From Clostridiales bacterium (GTDB lineage Bacteria > Bacillota > Clostridia > TANB77 > CAG-508), in assembly GCA_004553715.1 (NCBI GenBank), contig SFKP01000003.1, positions 1 through 33,391 on the forward strand: 33,391 bases of DNA. The letters run 5' to 3'. Shown in pieces: positions 27,700 to 33,391 of the stretch; positions within the stretch are counted from its first letter, which is position 1, and each line of letters begins with the position of its first letter. Under the pieces are notes generated by a model. It searched no databases. It was not told the DNA's origin and saw only the letters and a list, made by a program, of their open reading frames with translations. The translations under genes were made by a program, and so were the position numbers.

Positions 27700-28270
27700 A
27701 ATAAAAAATAATAAAGCATTAAAGATAATAGGAAATATCATATATTATATATTGTTAGCTTTGGTTATATTAATCTTAGCAGTTGTCATTCTACAAAGAG
27801 TTAGCAAAAATAATGCAAGTATTGGTGGAATAAGAATATTTAATATTGTAACAGAAAGTATGTTTCCAGAATATCAAATAGGAGATGTTTTAATATCAAA
27901 AAAAATAGAACCTAGCAAAATTAAGGTAGGAGATGATTTAGTTTACCTAGGCACAGAGCAAGGTTTTGCGGGGAGAGTAGTTACACACCGAGTAGTAGAT
28001 ATAGAAGAAAGTGATGGCAAATATCGTTTCCACACAAAAGGGCTTGCAAATGAAGTAGAAGATCCTGTTGTTCAAGAAAATCAAATATATGGAATTGTAA
28101 TATACAAAACATATATATTAAGCTTTATAACTAAAATTATAAACAATATATATGGATTTTATTTCTTAATATTCATTCCTCTTACAATTTTAATAATAGT
28201 TAAATTTGTAAAAATACGTAATGAAAAAGAGAAAGACGATTTTAAAGAAAATGAAATTGATAAAAAATAA
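27689..28270 (+). CDS. Signal peptidase I, SipW type, predicted active
   Basis: A 193-residue membrane protein with membrane segments at about 13-36 and near the C-terminus (about 150-172). The nucleophile is Ser57 in VTESMFPEY and the base His100 in VVTHRVVDI; TKGLANEVEDP is the equivalent of the aspartate box. The ATG overlaps the end of the preceding gene, with GGAGAAG upstream. It is followed after 14 bases by a TasA-like gene, the classic SipW-substrate arrangement, so this pair probably works together. Third intact SipW-type enzyme in 10 kb. Confidence 0.88.
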   Translation: MLNKIKNNKALKIIGNIIYYILLALVILILAVVILQRVSKNNASIGGIRIFNIVTESMFPEYQIGDVLISKKIEPSKIKVGDDLVYLGTEQGFAGRVVTHRVVDIEESDGKYRFHTKGLANEVEDPVVQENQIYGIVIYKTYILSFITKIINNIYGFYFLIFIPLTILIIVKFVKIRNEKEKDDFKENEIDKK

Positions 28271-28284
28271 AGGAAGAAATAAGA

Positions 28285-28894
28285 GTGAAAAAAGATAAAA
28301 AAGATGCTAAAAAAAGTTCTTTAACAAAATATGTAAGATTAAAAACTATATTGATTTTAATCTCTTTACTAGCATTTAATTCATATGCTTGGTTTGTATT
28401 TGCAACAAGAGTATCCGGAGGGATGACAGCACATGTTACTTCTTGGAATATAACATTTCAAGTGGGCGATAATGAAACTATTACTAATGTTAATATAGAT
28501 GTTAATGAAATTTATCCAGGAATGCCAACGTATATAAAAAAAATCACAGTAAAGAATGTTGGAGAAACAATAGCAAATTTATATTATCAATATCAATCAC
28601 TAAGAATATTAGACCAAGAGTATATTGTAGGCGAAAATTGTACTAGTGAAGAATTAAAAAATAAAATTTTAAATGAATATCCATTCAAAATAAACATTGA
28701 TATTGAGAATCAAGAGCTAGGAAATGGAATACGGAGAAGGATCTTACACAATAAGTGTGGAATGGCCATATGAGTCAGGAAATGATGAACAAGATACATT
28801 CTGGGGAGAAGCGGCATACGATTTTAACGAAGAAAATCCCAATACAGCTAGTTTAAGTTTAACTATAATATTAATAGCGCAACAAAGAGAGTAA
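28285..28894 (+). CDS. TasA/camelysin-like protein, read through a +1 shift at CGG
   Basis: GTG start after AGGAAG. A membrane segment leads to NSYAWFVFATRVSGGM and SWNITFQV, the SipW-dependent signal pattern with a following beta-strand. A camelysin-like core (VNEIYPGMPTYIKKITVKNV) follows. At codon 150 the zero frame meets CGG (28732) and stops after RRRILHNKCGMAI. Skipping the C gives GNGI-GEGSYTISVEWPYESG, then DEQDTFWG and NPNTASLSLTIILIAQQRE to TAA 28892-28894, 202 residues. The WPYE...D..DT..G block is a conserved end of this family, so the +1 frame is clearly the true one. The usual annotation would call this gene truncated. Confidence 0.88.
28732..28735 (+). other. CGG +1 recoding site (CGGA), TasA-like codon 150
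   Basis: Zero frame: GGA ATA CGG AGA AGG ATC, stop 13 codons after the CGG. With the C skipped: ATA c GGA GAA GGA TCT TAC ACA, giving the family-typical C-terminus. Only in-frame CGG of the gene. Confidence 0.88.
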
Positions 28895-28914
28895 CGGTGA
28901 ATTGTTACTCTCTT
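28885..28914. terminator. Hairpin after the second surface operon
   Basis: AAGAGAGTAAC (28885-28895) pairs perfectly with GTTACTCTCTT (28904-28914) across an 8-base loop. There is only a short T-tract, so strength is uncertain. It lies between convergent genes and overlaps the recoded stop at 28892, which supports the gene ending there. Confidence 0.6.
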
Positions 28915-28944
28915 AATAAATTCTGTATAAGAAAAACTTAAAAA

Positions 28945-29544
28945 TTAATTAGCAATTTGTGTTAGACTAATTGTAACTTTTAAAATAGCATTACTATTAT
29001 TTACCATTGTAGAAGTTGTATCTGCTATGTTATCCATGGTTTGAGTTTCGGAATTATCGTCCCACATAACAAATACTCGTATATCTCTAGACTGAATATT
29101 ATCATTAAGACTGATAGTATCGGATATTAATTCATTAAAATTTGTAAAATCAATTCGAGTTCCATTATCTACAATATAGCCAGTAGCCACTAAATCTGAA
29201 ACTGCACTAGTTTCATCTGCTGAAACACTTATCTCATATTTAAAAGATACATCTACATTAGTAAAATCAAAATGTAAATCAAAATAACCTTCTGCAGTAG
29301 GAGCAATTACATTGCTAGCAATATTATCATTCCCAGGAAACACAGGAACGATTTTTGATGAAATATCAGGATTATTTTTTATAGATTGATTATTTACTGT
29401 AATGTTCCATCTAGATATTGTGACAGAAGCAGAACCATCTAAAGAACTAATATATTTTGCATATGTTTGCCTTATGAAAAAAATAAGCAAAATAAGTATT
29501 AGAAAAGCAAAAACAATAAAAATAATTTTTGTATAATTTTTCAT
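28945..29544 (-). CDS. TasA/camelysin-like secreted protein
   Basis: A 199-residue protein on the opposite strand to its neighbours. The N-terminal membrane segment (about 7-25) is followed by TYAKYISSLDGSASVTISRW, the clear SipW-dependent signal pattern. The core GYFDLHFDFTNVDVSFKYEI is like camelysin/TasA, and the end RVFVMWDDNSETQTMDN followed by LKVTISLTQ matches the W...D...D element seen in the products of 21250 and 28285. No peptidase gene is on its strand; it probably uses one of the SipW enzymes of the adjacent operons. Separate orientation allows separate regulation. Confidence 0.82.
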   Translation of the reverse strand: MKNYTKIIFIVFAFLILILLIFFIRQTYAKYISSLDGSASVTISRWNITVNNQSIKNNPDISSKIVPVFPGNDNIASNVIAPTAEGYFDLHFDFTNVDVSFKYEISVSADETSAVSDLVATGYIVDNGTRIDFTNFNELISDTISLNDNIQSRDIRVFVMWDDNSETQTMDNIADTTSTMVNNSNAILKVTISLTQIAN

Positions 29545-29577
29545 TTAATAACACCTACATATAATCTAAAATATATA

Positions 29578-29607
29578 TTGATTTATATATATCTAATATA
29601 ATATAAT
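29578..29607 (+). promoter_or_regulatory. SigmaA promoter for the gene at 29686
   Basis: TTGATT (29578-29583), an 18-base spacer and TATAAT (29602-29607). It lies in the divergent AT-rich gap after the start of the minus-strand gene at 29544. Confidence 0.55.
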
Positions 29608-29685
29608 TATTGTACTATAAAAGAAAAGCAGAATCAATAAAATAACAATTAAAATAAAAAGAATATTTTGAATGAGGAGAAAATA

Positions 29686-30462
29686 ATGAGTAAAAAGAAA
29701 GATAAGAAAGAACAAGAAGAAAAAACGAAAAAACTTCTAGAAAAAAACAAAATATCTCTATATGAAAGCAAAGAAGTAAGCCGATTAGATTCAGAAAAAT
29801 TAAAAAACAGAGAAAGAAAAGTTAGAATCATTAAGTTAGCACTTTTAATAATTGCTCTTTTTTTAATGATTATATATTTTTTACTACGATTATTTTATGA
29901 AGGAGGAGCCTTTACAATAACATTAGATGAAGAGTTAGCAAGAAGGAGCGGACTCGTTATGTATGAAAAACTATCAGAAAAAAATGAAAAAAAAATATTA
30001 AAAGTCGATGAGTTAGAATTTGTAGACAATATATCAATAAATTGGTTACCAGAAAACATAGATGAAGAAGGAGAAGGAACTCATAATGGACCAAATTACA
30101 TAGCATATACTTTTTACATAGAAAACAAGGGAGCCGATACAATAAATTATTGGTATAAAATTGTTGTAGATGATGTTATAAAAGATGTAGATAAGGCAAT
30201 AAGAGTAATGGTTTTTAGAAATGGAGAAAAAACAGTTTATGCCAAAGCAAATGAGCGTACAGGAGCCCAAGAAATAGGAACAGTACAATTTAAAGACAAT
30301 CTAACAGTTGTCGAAAAACAAAGAACAGAATTCAAAGTAGGAGATATTGATAAATTTACAATAGTAATATGGGTGGAAGGAGACGATCCAGATTGTGTAG
30401 ATGCTCTTATTGGAGGTATGATGAAAATGCACATGGATATAACAGAAGAACATGTTATATAA
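29686..30462 (+). CDS. Membrane-anchored TasA-like secreted protein
   Basis: A 258-residue protein starting at ATG 29686 with GAGGAG six bases upstream; a TTG at 29668 has no site. A long, highly charged cytosolic N-terminus (1-47) precedes one membrane segment (about 48-68). The outer part contains YIAYTFYIENKGADTINYWY, like TasA cores, and ends in FTIVIWVEGDDPDCVDALIGG. The element W-V/I-E-G-x-D-x-D-C is shared with the next gene (YMWIEGQDVDCENMASG), so the two are probably related and may interact. The long charged N-terminus is unusual for a cleaved precursor; the protein may stay in the membrane as an anchor for the fibre. Confidence 0.7.
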   Translation: MSKKKDKKEQEEKTKKLLEKNKISLYESKEVSRLDSEKLKNRERKVRIIKLALLIIALFLMIIYFLLRLFYEGGAFTITLDEELARRSGLVMYEKLSEKNEKKILKVDELEFVDNISINWLPENIDEEGEGTHNGPNYIAYTFYIENKGADTINYWYKIVVDDVIKDVDKAIRVMVFRNGEKTVYAKANERTGAQEIGTVQFKDNLTVVEKQRTEFKVGDIDKFTIVIWVEGDDPDCVDALIGGMMKMHMDITEEHVI

Positions 30463-30475
30463 TAATTGAAAATAA

Positions 30476-30530
30476 TACAAAATATTACAAAAATATTACA
30501 AAATAACATTTATGTTACAAATTATACAAA
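30476..30530 (+). promoter_or_regulatory. Phased TACAA repeats upstream of a promoter
   Basis: TACAA occurs at 30476, 30486, 30497, 30516 and 30525, spaced 10, 11, 19 and 9 bases, so all lie roughly on one face of the helix. They end five bases before the -35 box at 30535. Candidate activator or repressor site; no known regulator assigned. Confidence 0.4.
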
Positions 30531-30534
30531 CCTG

Positions 30535-30563
30535 TTGACCTTATTATTTTTATGTGGTATCTT
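30535..30563 (+). promoter_or_regulatory. SigmaA promoter for the TasA-like gene at 30601
   Basis: TTGACC (30535-30540), a 17-base spacer and TATCTT (30558-30563). It is about 40 bases before the ATG. It shows that the last gene is transcribed separately from the one at 29686. Confidence 0.65.
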
Positions 30564-30600
30564 TAGATTAAATAAAAAAAAGAAAAGGATAGGAAAAAAT

Positions 30601-31602
30601 ATGAGTAATAAAAAACAAAAGAAAACAAGTTTAAAATCATCAATATTATTATTGTTATTGATGGCATTACTCCTAGTCGCATCATCTTATGCATGGTTTA
30701 CAGCAAACCAAACAGTTACAATTAGCCAATTACAGGTTAAGGTTGAGGCAGCCAATGGTCTGCAAATATCAGCAGATGCACAAAATTGGAAAACAGTTCT
30801 AGATATAAATGACTTAAAAGAGGCAGCAGAGACATATGATGTATTGGTAAATCAATTACCAGTACCAACTAATGACAATCAAAGCATTAGTATAGAACCT
30901 GTTTCAACAGCGGGAAATGTAGTAGACGGGAAAATGGAAATGTTTTACGGAGAAGTAACTGCAGATGATAGTGGAACATATTACTTATCAGCTACAAAAC
31001 AGACAGAGGCAACAGGTACATCAGGAAAATTCATAGCATTTGATTTGTTTTTAAAAGTAGATGAACCAACAACTGTATATTTAACTACAGGAACAAATGT
31101 TGTATTTGATGGTTCTGATAAAGGATTAAAAAATGCCGCACGTATTGCTTTTGTTAAAGAGGCAACAGTAAGTGCAGAAACAGATCCAGAAACTATGAGA
31201 GCATCTTCTTCTGCTAGCGGGAAAGCAGATATATTAGAACCAAATTGCGATGTGCATACAGCAAACGGTGTAACATCTGCTCGTGATATTTATAGTACAA
31301 CAACGACATTAACAAATGCAGCCCCACTAGATTATTATGGAATAATAGATGCAATACCAGCAGAAACAATTACAATGAAACAAACAATAACAGAAAATCC
31401 AAGTGAGGTATATTTTGAAAAAGTATTGCCAAAGTGGAAAATACCAACAGCTGGACAACAAGTGACATTTGATAATTTAGCAGCAGGAGTAACAAAAGTC
31501 AGAGTATATATGTGGATTGAAGGACAAGATGTTGACTGCGAAAATATGGCTTCAGGAACAAATGTAAACTTTAACGTTCAATTTTCAAAAGCTAGTGCAT
31601 AA
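30601..31602 (+). CDS. TasA-like secreted protein, probable major subunit
   Basis: A 333-residue protein starting at ATG 30601 (AGGAT-AGGA site); in-frame codons further upstream lie in the promoter region. The membrane segment (about 12-27) is followed by SSYAWFTANQTVTI, a typical SipW-dependent signal end. The mature part is Thr/Ala-rich and beta-predicted, with FIAFDLFLKVDEPTTVYL as in TasA-type cores, and ends KVRVYMWIEGQDVDCENMASG plus a final strand. It is flanked by its own promoter, phased repeats upstream and a strong terminator, and its base composition is slightly less AT-rich than its neighbours. These signs suggest high expression as a main fibre or coat subunit (inference). Confidence 0.8.
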   Translation: MSNKKQKKTSLKSSILLLLLMALLLVASSYAWFTANQTVTISQLQVKVEAANGLQISADAQNWKTVLDINDLKEAAETYDVLVNQLPVPTNDNQSISIEPVSTAGNVVDGKMEMFYGEVTADDSGTYYLSATKQTEATGTSGKFIAFDLFLKVDEPTTVYLTTGTNVVFDGSDKGLKNAARIAFVKEATVSAETDPETMRASSSASGKADILEPNCDVHTANGVTSARDIYSTTTTLTNAAPLDYYGIIDAIPAETITMKQTITENPSEVYFEKVLPKWKIPTAGQQVTFDNLAAGVTKVRVYMWIEGQDVDCENMASGTNVNFNVQFSKASA

Positions 31603-31614
31603 TAGCACATAAAC

Positions 31615-31649
31615 AAAAAAAGATTCTAGTGAAGACTAGAATCTTTTTT
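31615..31649 (+). terminator. Strong rho-independent terminator
   Basis: AAAAAAAGATTCTAGT (31615-31630), a GAAG loop and ACTAGAATCTTTTTT (31635-31649). Perfect stem and T-tract, 12 bases after the TasA-like stop codon; the surface locus ends here. Confidence 0.9.
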
Positions 31650-31682
31650 GATGCTTGTACGATAAAATCAGTAAAAAAACAG

Positions 31683-31711
31683 TTGAATAAATTTAATAGA
31701 TATGATATACT
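31683..31711 (+). promoter_or_regulatory. SigmaA promoter for the DnaJ-like gene
   Basis: TTGAAT (31683-31688), a 17-base spacer and TATACT (31706-31711), about 35 bases before the ATG. No CIRCE-like inverted repeat seen. Confidence 0.6.
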
Positions 31712-31746
31712 TTTAAAGTAAATTAGGCAGTAGGGGGAAATTCGAA

Positions 31747-32643
31747 ATGGTATTTAAAGATTATTATATGATTTTAGGCTTAAATACAAATAGAGTTTCT
31801 ACAGAAGAAATAAAAGAAGCATTTAGGAAACAAGCGAAAAAATATCATCCAGATATAAATAAAGAAAATAAATTTGCAGAAGAGAGATTTAAAGATATAA
31901 ATGAAGCATATAGAATACTTTCTGCAGGTAATACAAAAAGAAAATATGATAGAATATGGGTTTCAAAAGTTTATAAAAAGAAGCAAGCAGACAATAAAAC
32001 TAAAAGACAGCATATATCTCCAATAAATGAAATGTTTGATATATTTTTTGGAGAAAAACAAGAAAAGCTAGAAAAGAAGGAAACAAAAAAGCCAATAAAT
32101 GGTGAAGACATAGATACAGAAATTACAGTAAAGCTTGAGGAAGCATATTTCGGGACAGAAAAAAAACTTGTTTTAAGAGCAGTAAATGGGAAAATGAAAA
32201 GCTTTGCTATTTCAATACCAGCAGGTATTAGAGAAGGAGAAAAAATAAGACTTTTGGGACAAGGAAAACCCGGTAAAAATGGCGGTAAAAATGGAAATTT
32301 ATATATAAGAATTCATATTGAAAATAGCCAAAACTTTCAATTAGAAGGTATTGATTTATTAACAAATCTATATATTACACCATGGGAGGCAGCATTAGGT
32401 AAAAGATTAACTATTCCATCAATAGAAGAAAAGATATCAATTTATATTCCAGAAGGTACACAAAGTGACGATAAAATTACTATACCAGGTAAAGGTTATA
32501 AAGATGGACAAGGTGGTAGAGGGAATCTAATTATAAAAATTAATATAGCTATGCCAAAGAACTTGCAAGATGAGGAAAAAGAACTATTTAAACAATTGGC
32601 GACAATTTCAAAATTCAGTCCAAGAGACACTGCTACTAGATAA
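31747..32643 (+). CDS. DnaJ/CbpA-like J-domain co-chaperone
   Basis: A 298-residue Hsp40 that should stimulate DnaK. The J-domain (about 4-70) has DYYMILGLN, the HPD triad in KKYHPDINKE, and the helix-4 end KRKYDRIW. The Gly/Phe and zinc-finger regions of classical DnaJ are absent (no CxxCxGxG), so it is type II, CbpA-like. Two C-terminal substrate-binding barrels follow: DTEITVKLEEAYFGTEKKL, IPAGIREGEKIRLLGQGKPG and IYIPEGTQSDDKITIPGKG. The start ATG follows a GGGGGA site. It is monocistronic as far as visible and carries no in-frame CGG. Confidence 0.92.
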   Translation: MVFKDYYMILGLNTNRVSTEEIKEAFRKQAKKYHPDINKENKFAEERFKDINEAYRILSAGNTKRKYDRIWVSKVYKKKQADNKTKRQHISPINEMFDIFFGEKQEKLEKKETKKPINGEDIDTEITVKLEEAYFGTEKKLVLRAVNGKMKSFAISIPAGIREGEKIRLLGQGKPGKNGGKNGNLYIRIHIENSQNFQLEGIDLLTNLYITPWEAALGKRLTIPSIEEKISIYIPEGTQSDDKITIPGKGYKDGQGGRGNLIIKINIAMPKNLQDEEKELFKQLATISKFSPRDTATR

Positions 32644-32731
32644 CGTTTTTTAGATATAGTAACTACATATAATATGACGGATTTAAAGAAAATATCGTTA
32701 ACTAGAAATAAGGAAAGTAGACATAAAATCG

Positions 32732-32760
32732 TTGACAAAAAGCTCTTTGTATTGTATAAT
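32732..32760 (+). promoter_or_regulatory. Consensus sigmaA promoter
   Basis: Perfect TTGACA (32732-32737), 17 bases, perfect TATAAT (32755-32760). Transcription should start near 32767 and serve the gene at 32811. Confidence 0.85.
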
Positions 32761-32810
32761 TATAATAGTTGTACAAAGGAGAAAGCCATATTAGAACAGG
32801 GGTGCAAGGA

Positions 32811-33371
32811 ATGAACGAAGTAATACAAGGAAAACATTTTAGTATTATGGATCCAGAAAATGTAAATACAGTAATATATGAAATAAATAAAACAGAGGGA
32901 AAAGAAGATAAACATGTGCCAAGGCTTACATTAGAAAGATTAGAATATACGGAAGAGTTTGTCGGAGAAAAAAAGAAAAAGACATTTTATATCGACGAAC
33001 CAAAACCAGAAGGAAACTTTTTAGCAATTCTTTCTTTTGGAAAAGAAAAGGTTGTTATAAATAATGGTGTATTAGATGGTAATAAAGTGCTTATCTCAAA
33101 AAAACCAATACCGTTTAAATTCAAAAACATATATAACGAAGAAGAAACAGAATATAAAGATTTTCAATATACACCAAACTTAAAAAGAACAATAACAATT
33201 ATAGATCCAGAAACTACAGAAGAAATCAAACCAATTTTGTATTTTGATGAAGAAACAAATGAAATTAAAGGTAAGTGCAAACTTAAACCTCATAAAAACT
33301 ATTTTGCTTTTGAAATAAGAGAAGATGGGGATGAGTTTAAATTTGTGGGTGGAAGCCCTGTAGTAAAATGA
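32811..33371 (+). CDS. Protein of unknown function
   Basis: From ATG 32811 the protein has 186 residues, no signal peptide, and alternating hydrophobic/charged strands (NFLAILSFGKEKVVINNG, RTITIIDPETTEEIKPILYF), suggesting beta structure. It ends FKFVGGSPVVK. I recognise no family. The start is uncertain: the best ribosome site, AAAGGAG (32775-32781), is 29 bases before the ATG and eight bases before an in-frame ATT at 32790, while GGGGTG lies closer to the ATG. It is driven by a perfect consensus promoter, so it is probably well expressed. Another gene follows 15 bases after its stop. Confidence 0.65.
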   Translation: MNEVIQGKHFSIMDPENVNTVIYEINKTEGKEDKHVPRLTLERLEYTEEFVGEKKKKTFYIDEPKPEGNFLAILSFGKEKVVINNGVLDGNKVLISKKPIPFKFKNIYNEEETEYKDFQYTPNLKRTITIIDPETTEEIKPILYFDEETNEIKGKCKLKPHKNYFAFEIREDGDEFKFVGGSPVVK

Positions 33372-33386
33372 CATGGAGGTATATTT

Positions 33387-33391
33387 ATGTT
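33387..33391 (+). CDS. Start of a further gene (cut by window end)
   Basis: GGAGG (33375-33379) is followed after seven bases by ATG 33387-33389, and the window ends two bases later. Only the start is visible, so nothing can be said of the product. Confidence 0.5.

Noticed and set aside
5988..28735. Simple reassignment of CGG to another amino acid such as Trp or Gln
   Set aside because: A three-base reading of CGG with any amino acid keeps the zero frame, which reaches a stop 4-19 codons later at all five sites. A shift is needed.
5988..28735. Slippage of the P-site tRNA as in prfB-type programmed frameshifts
   Set aside because: The codons before CGG differ (GAA, ACU, UCU, AAU, AUA) and do not re-pair in the +1 frame, and I saw no conserved Shine-Dalgarno-like spur or stop codon next to the sites.
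5508..28894. Calling the five interrupted genes pseudogenes
   Set aside because: Each has a single lesion of the same kind at the same codon, intact downstream sequence, good signals and co-expressed intact neighbours.

Overview
The window looks like part of a strongly AT-rich, low-GC Gram-positive chromosome, most likely a Clostridia-type anaerobe. The signs are AGGAGG-type ribosome binding sites, sigmaA-like promoters with 17-18 base spacers, FeoA/FeoB with a cysteine-rich FeoB tail, clostridial pseudopilins, and many TasA/camelysin-like proteins beside SipW-type signal peptidases. I saw no rRNA, tRNA, CRISPR array, IS element or phage gene. Species cannot be fixed from this sequence.

Layout. 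1-217: C-terminal end of a pseudopilin-like protein. 410-5427: housekeeping block with an RNA m5C methyltransferase, feoA-feoB on the minus strand, and an ABC-F ATPase. 5508-6777: a second pseudopilin-like gene. 6825-7884 (minus): an HD-GYP response regulator. 8050-31602: a 23.5 kb cell-surface locus. It holds a 2822-residue beta-helix protein, five signal-peptidase-I-like proteins (three with an intact Ser/His pair, two lacking the Ser), six or seven TasA/camelysin-like or SipW-type secreted proteins, a membrane-anchored McrB-like AAA+ ATPase with a DUF2357-like partner, and several helical cytosolic proteins of unknown function. 31747-33391: a DnaJ/CbpA-like co-chaperone, an unknown protein, and the start of another gene.

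The most striking observation concerns the codon CGG. I searched every gene for in-frame CGG and found exactly five. All five lie where the reading frame appears broken: reading on in frame gives a stop within 4-19 codons, while skipping one base continues the expected protein in the +1 frame. The five are the pseudopilin (5988), the HD-GYP regulator (7077, minus), two TasA-like proteins (21421 and 28732) and the DUF2357-like protein (26856). I found no frameshift elsewhere. CGG also occurs dozens of times out of frame without disturbing anything, and CGU, CGC and CGA are used as ordinary in-frame arginine codons. At the HD-GYP site the skipped-base reading restores the invariant Gly of the GYP motif. 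The simplest reading is that in this organism CGGN is decoded as a four-base glycine codon, or that the C is skipped, so CGG is a systematic +1 frameshift signal. I therefore annotate the five loci as intact, recoded CDSs, not pseudogenes. Sequencing artefact or RNA-level correction remain to be excluded.

How the genes may work together (inference). The SipW-type peptidases would process the TasA/camelysin-like precursors into surface fibres or coats. The giant beta-helix protein would be a long surface adhesin. The McrB-like/DUF2357-like pair and the helical proteins are co-transcribed with them and may serve assembly, quality control or an unrelated protective role. The last TasA-like gene (30601) has its own promoter, phased TACAA repeats and a strong terminator, so it may be the main subunit.
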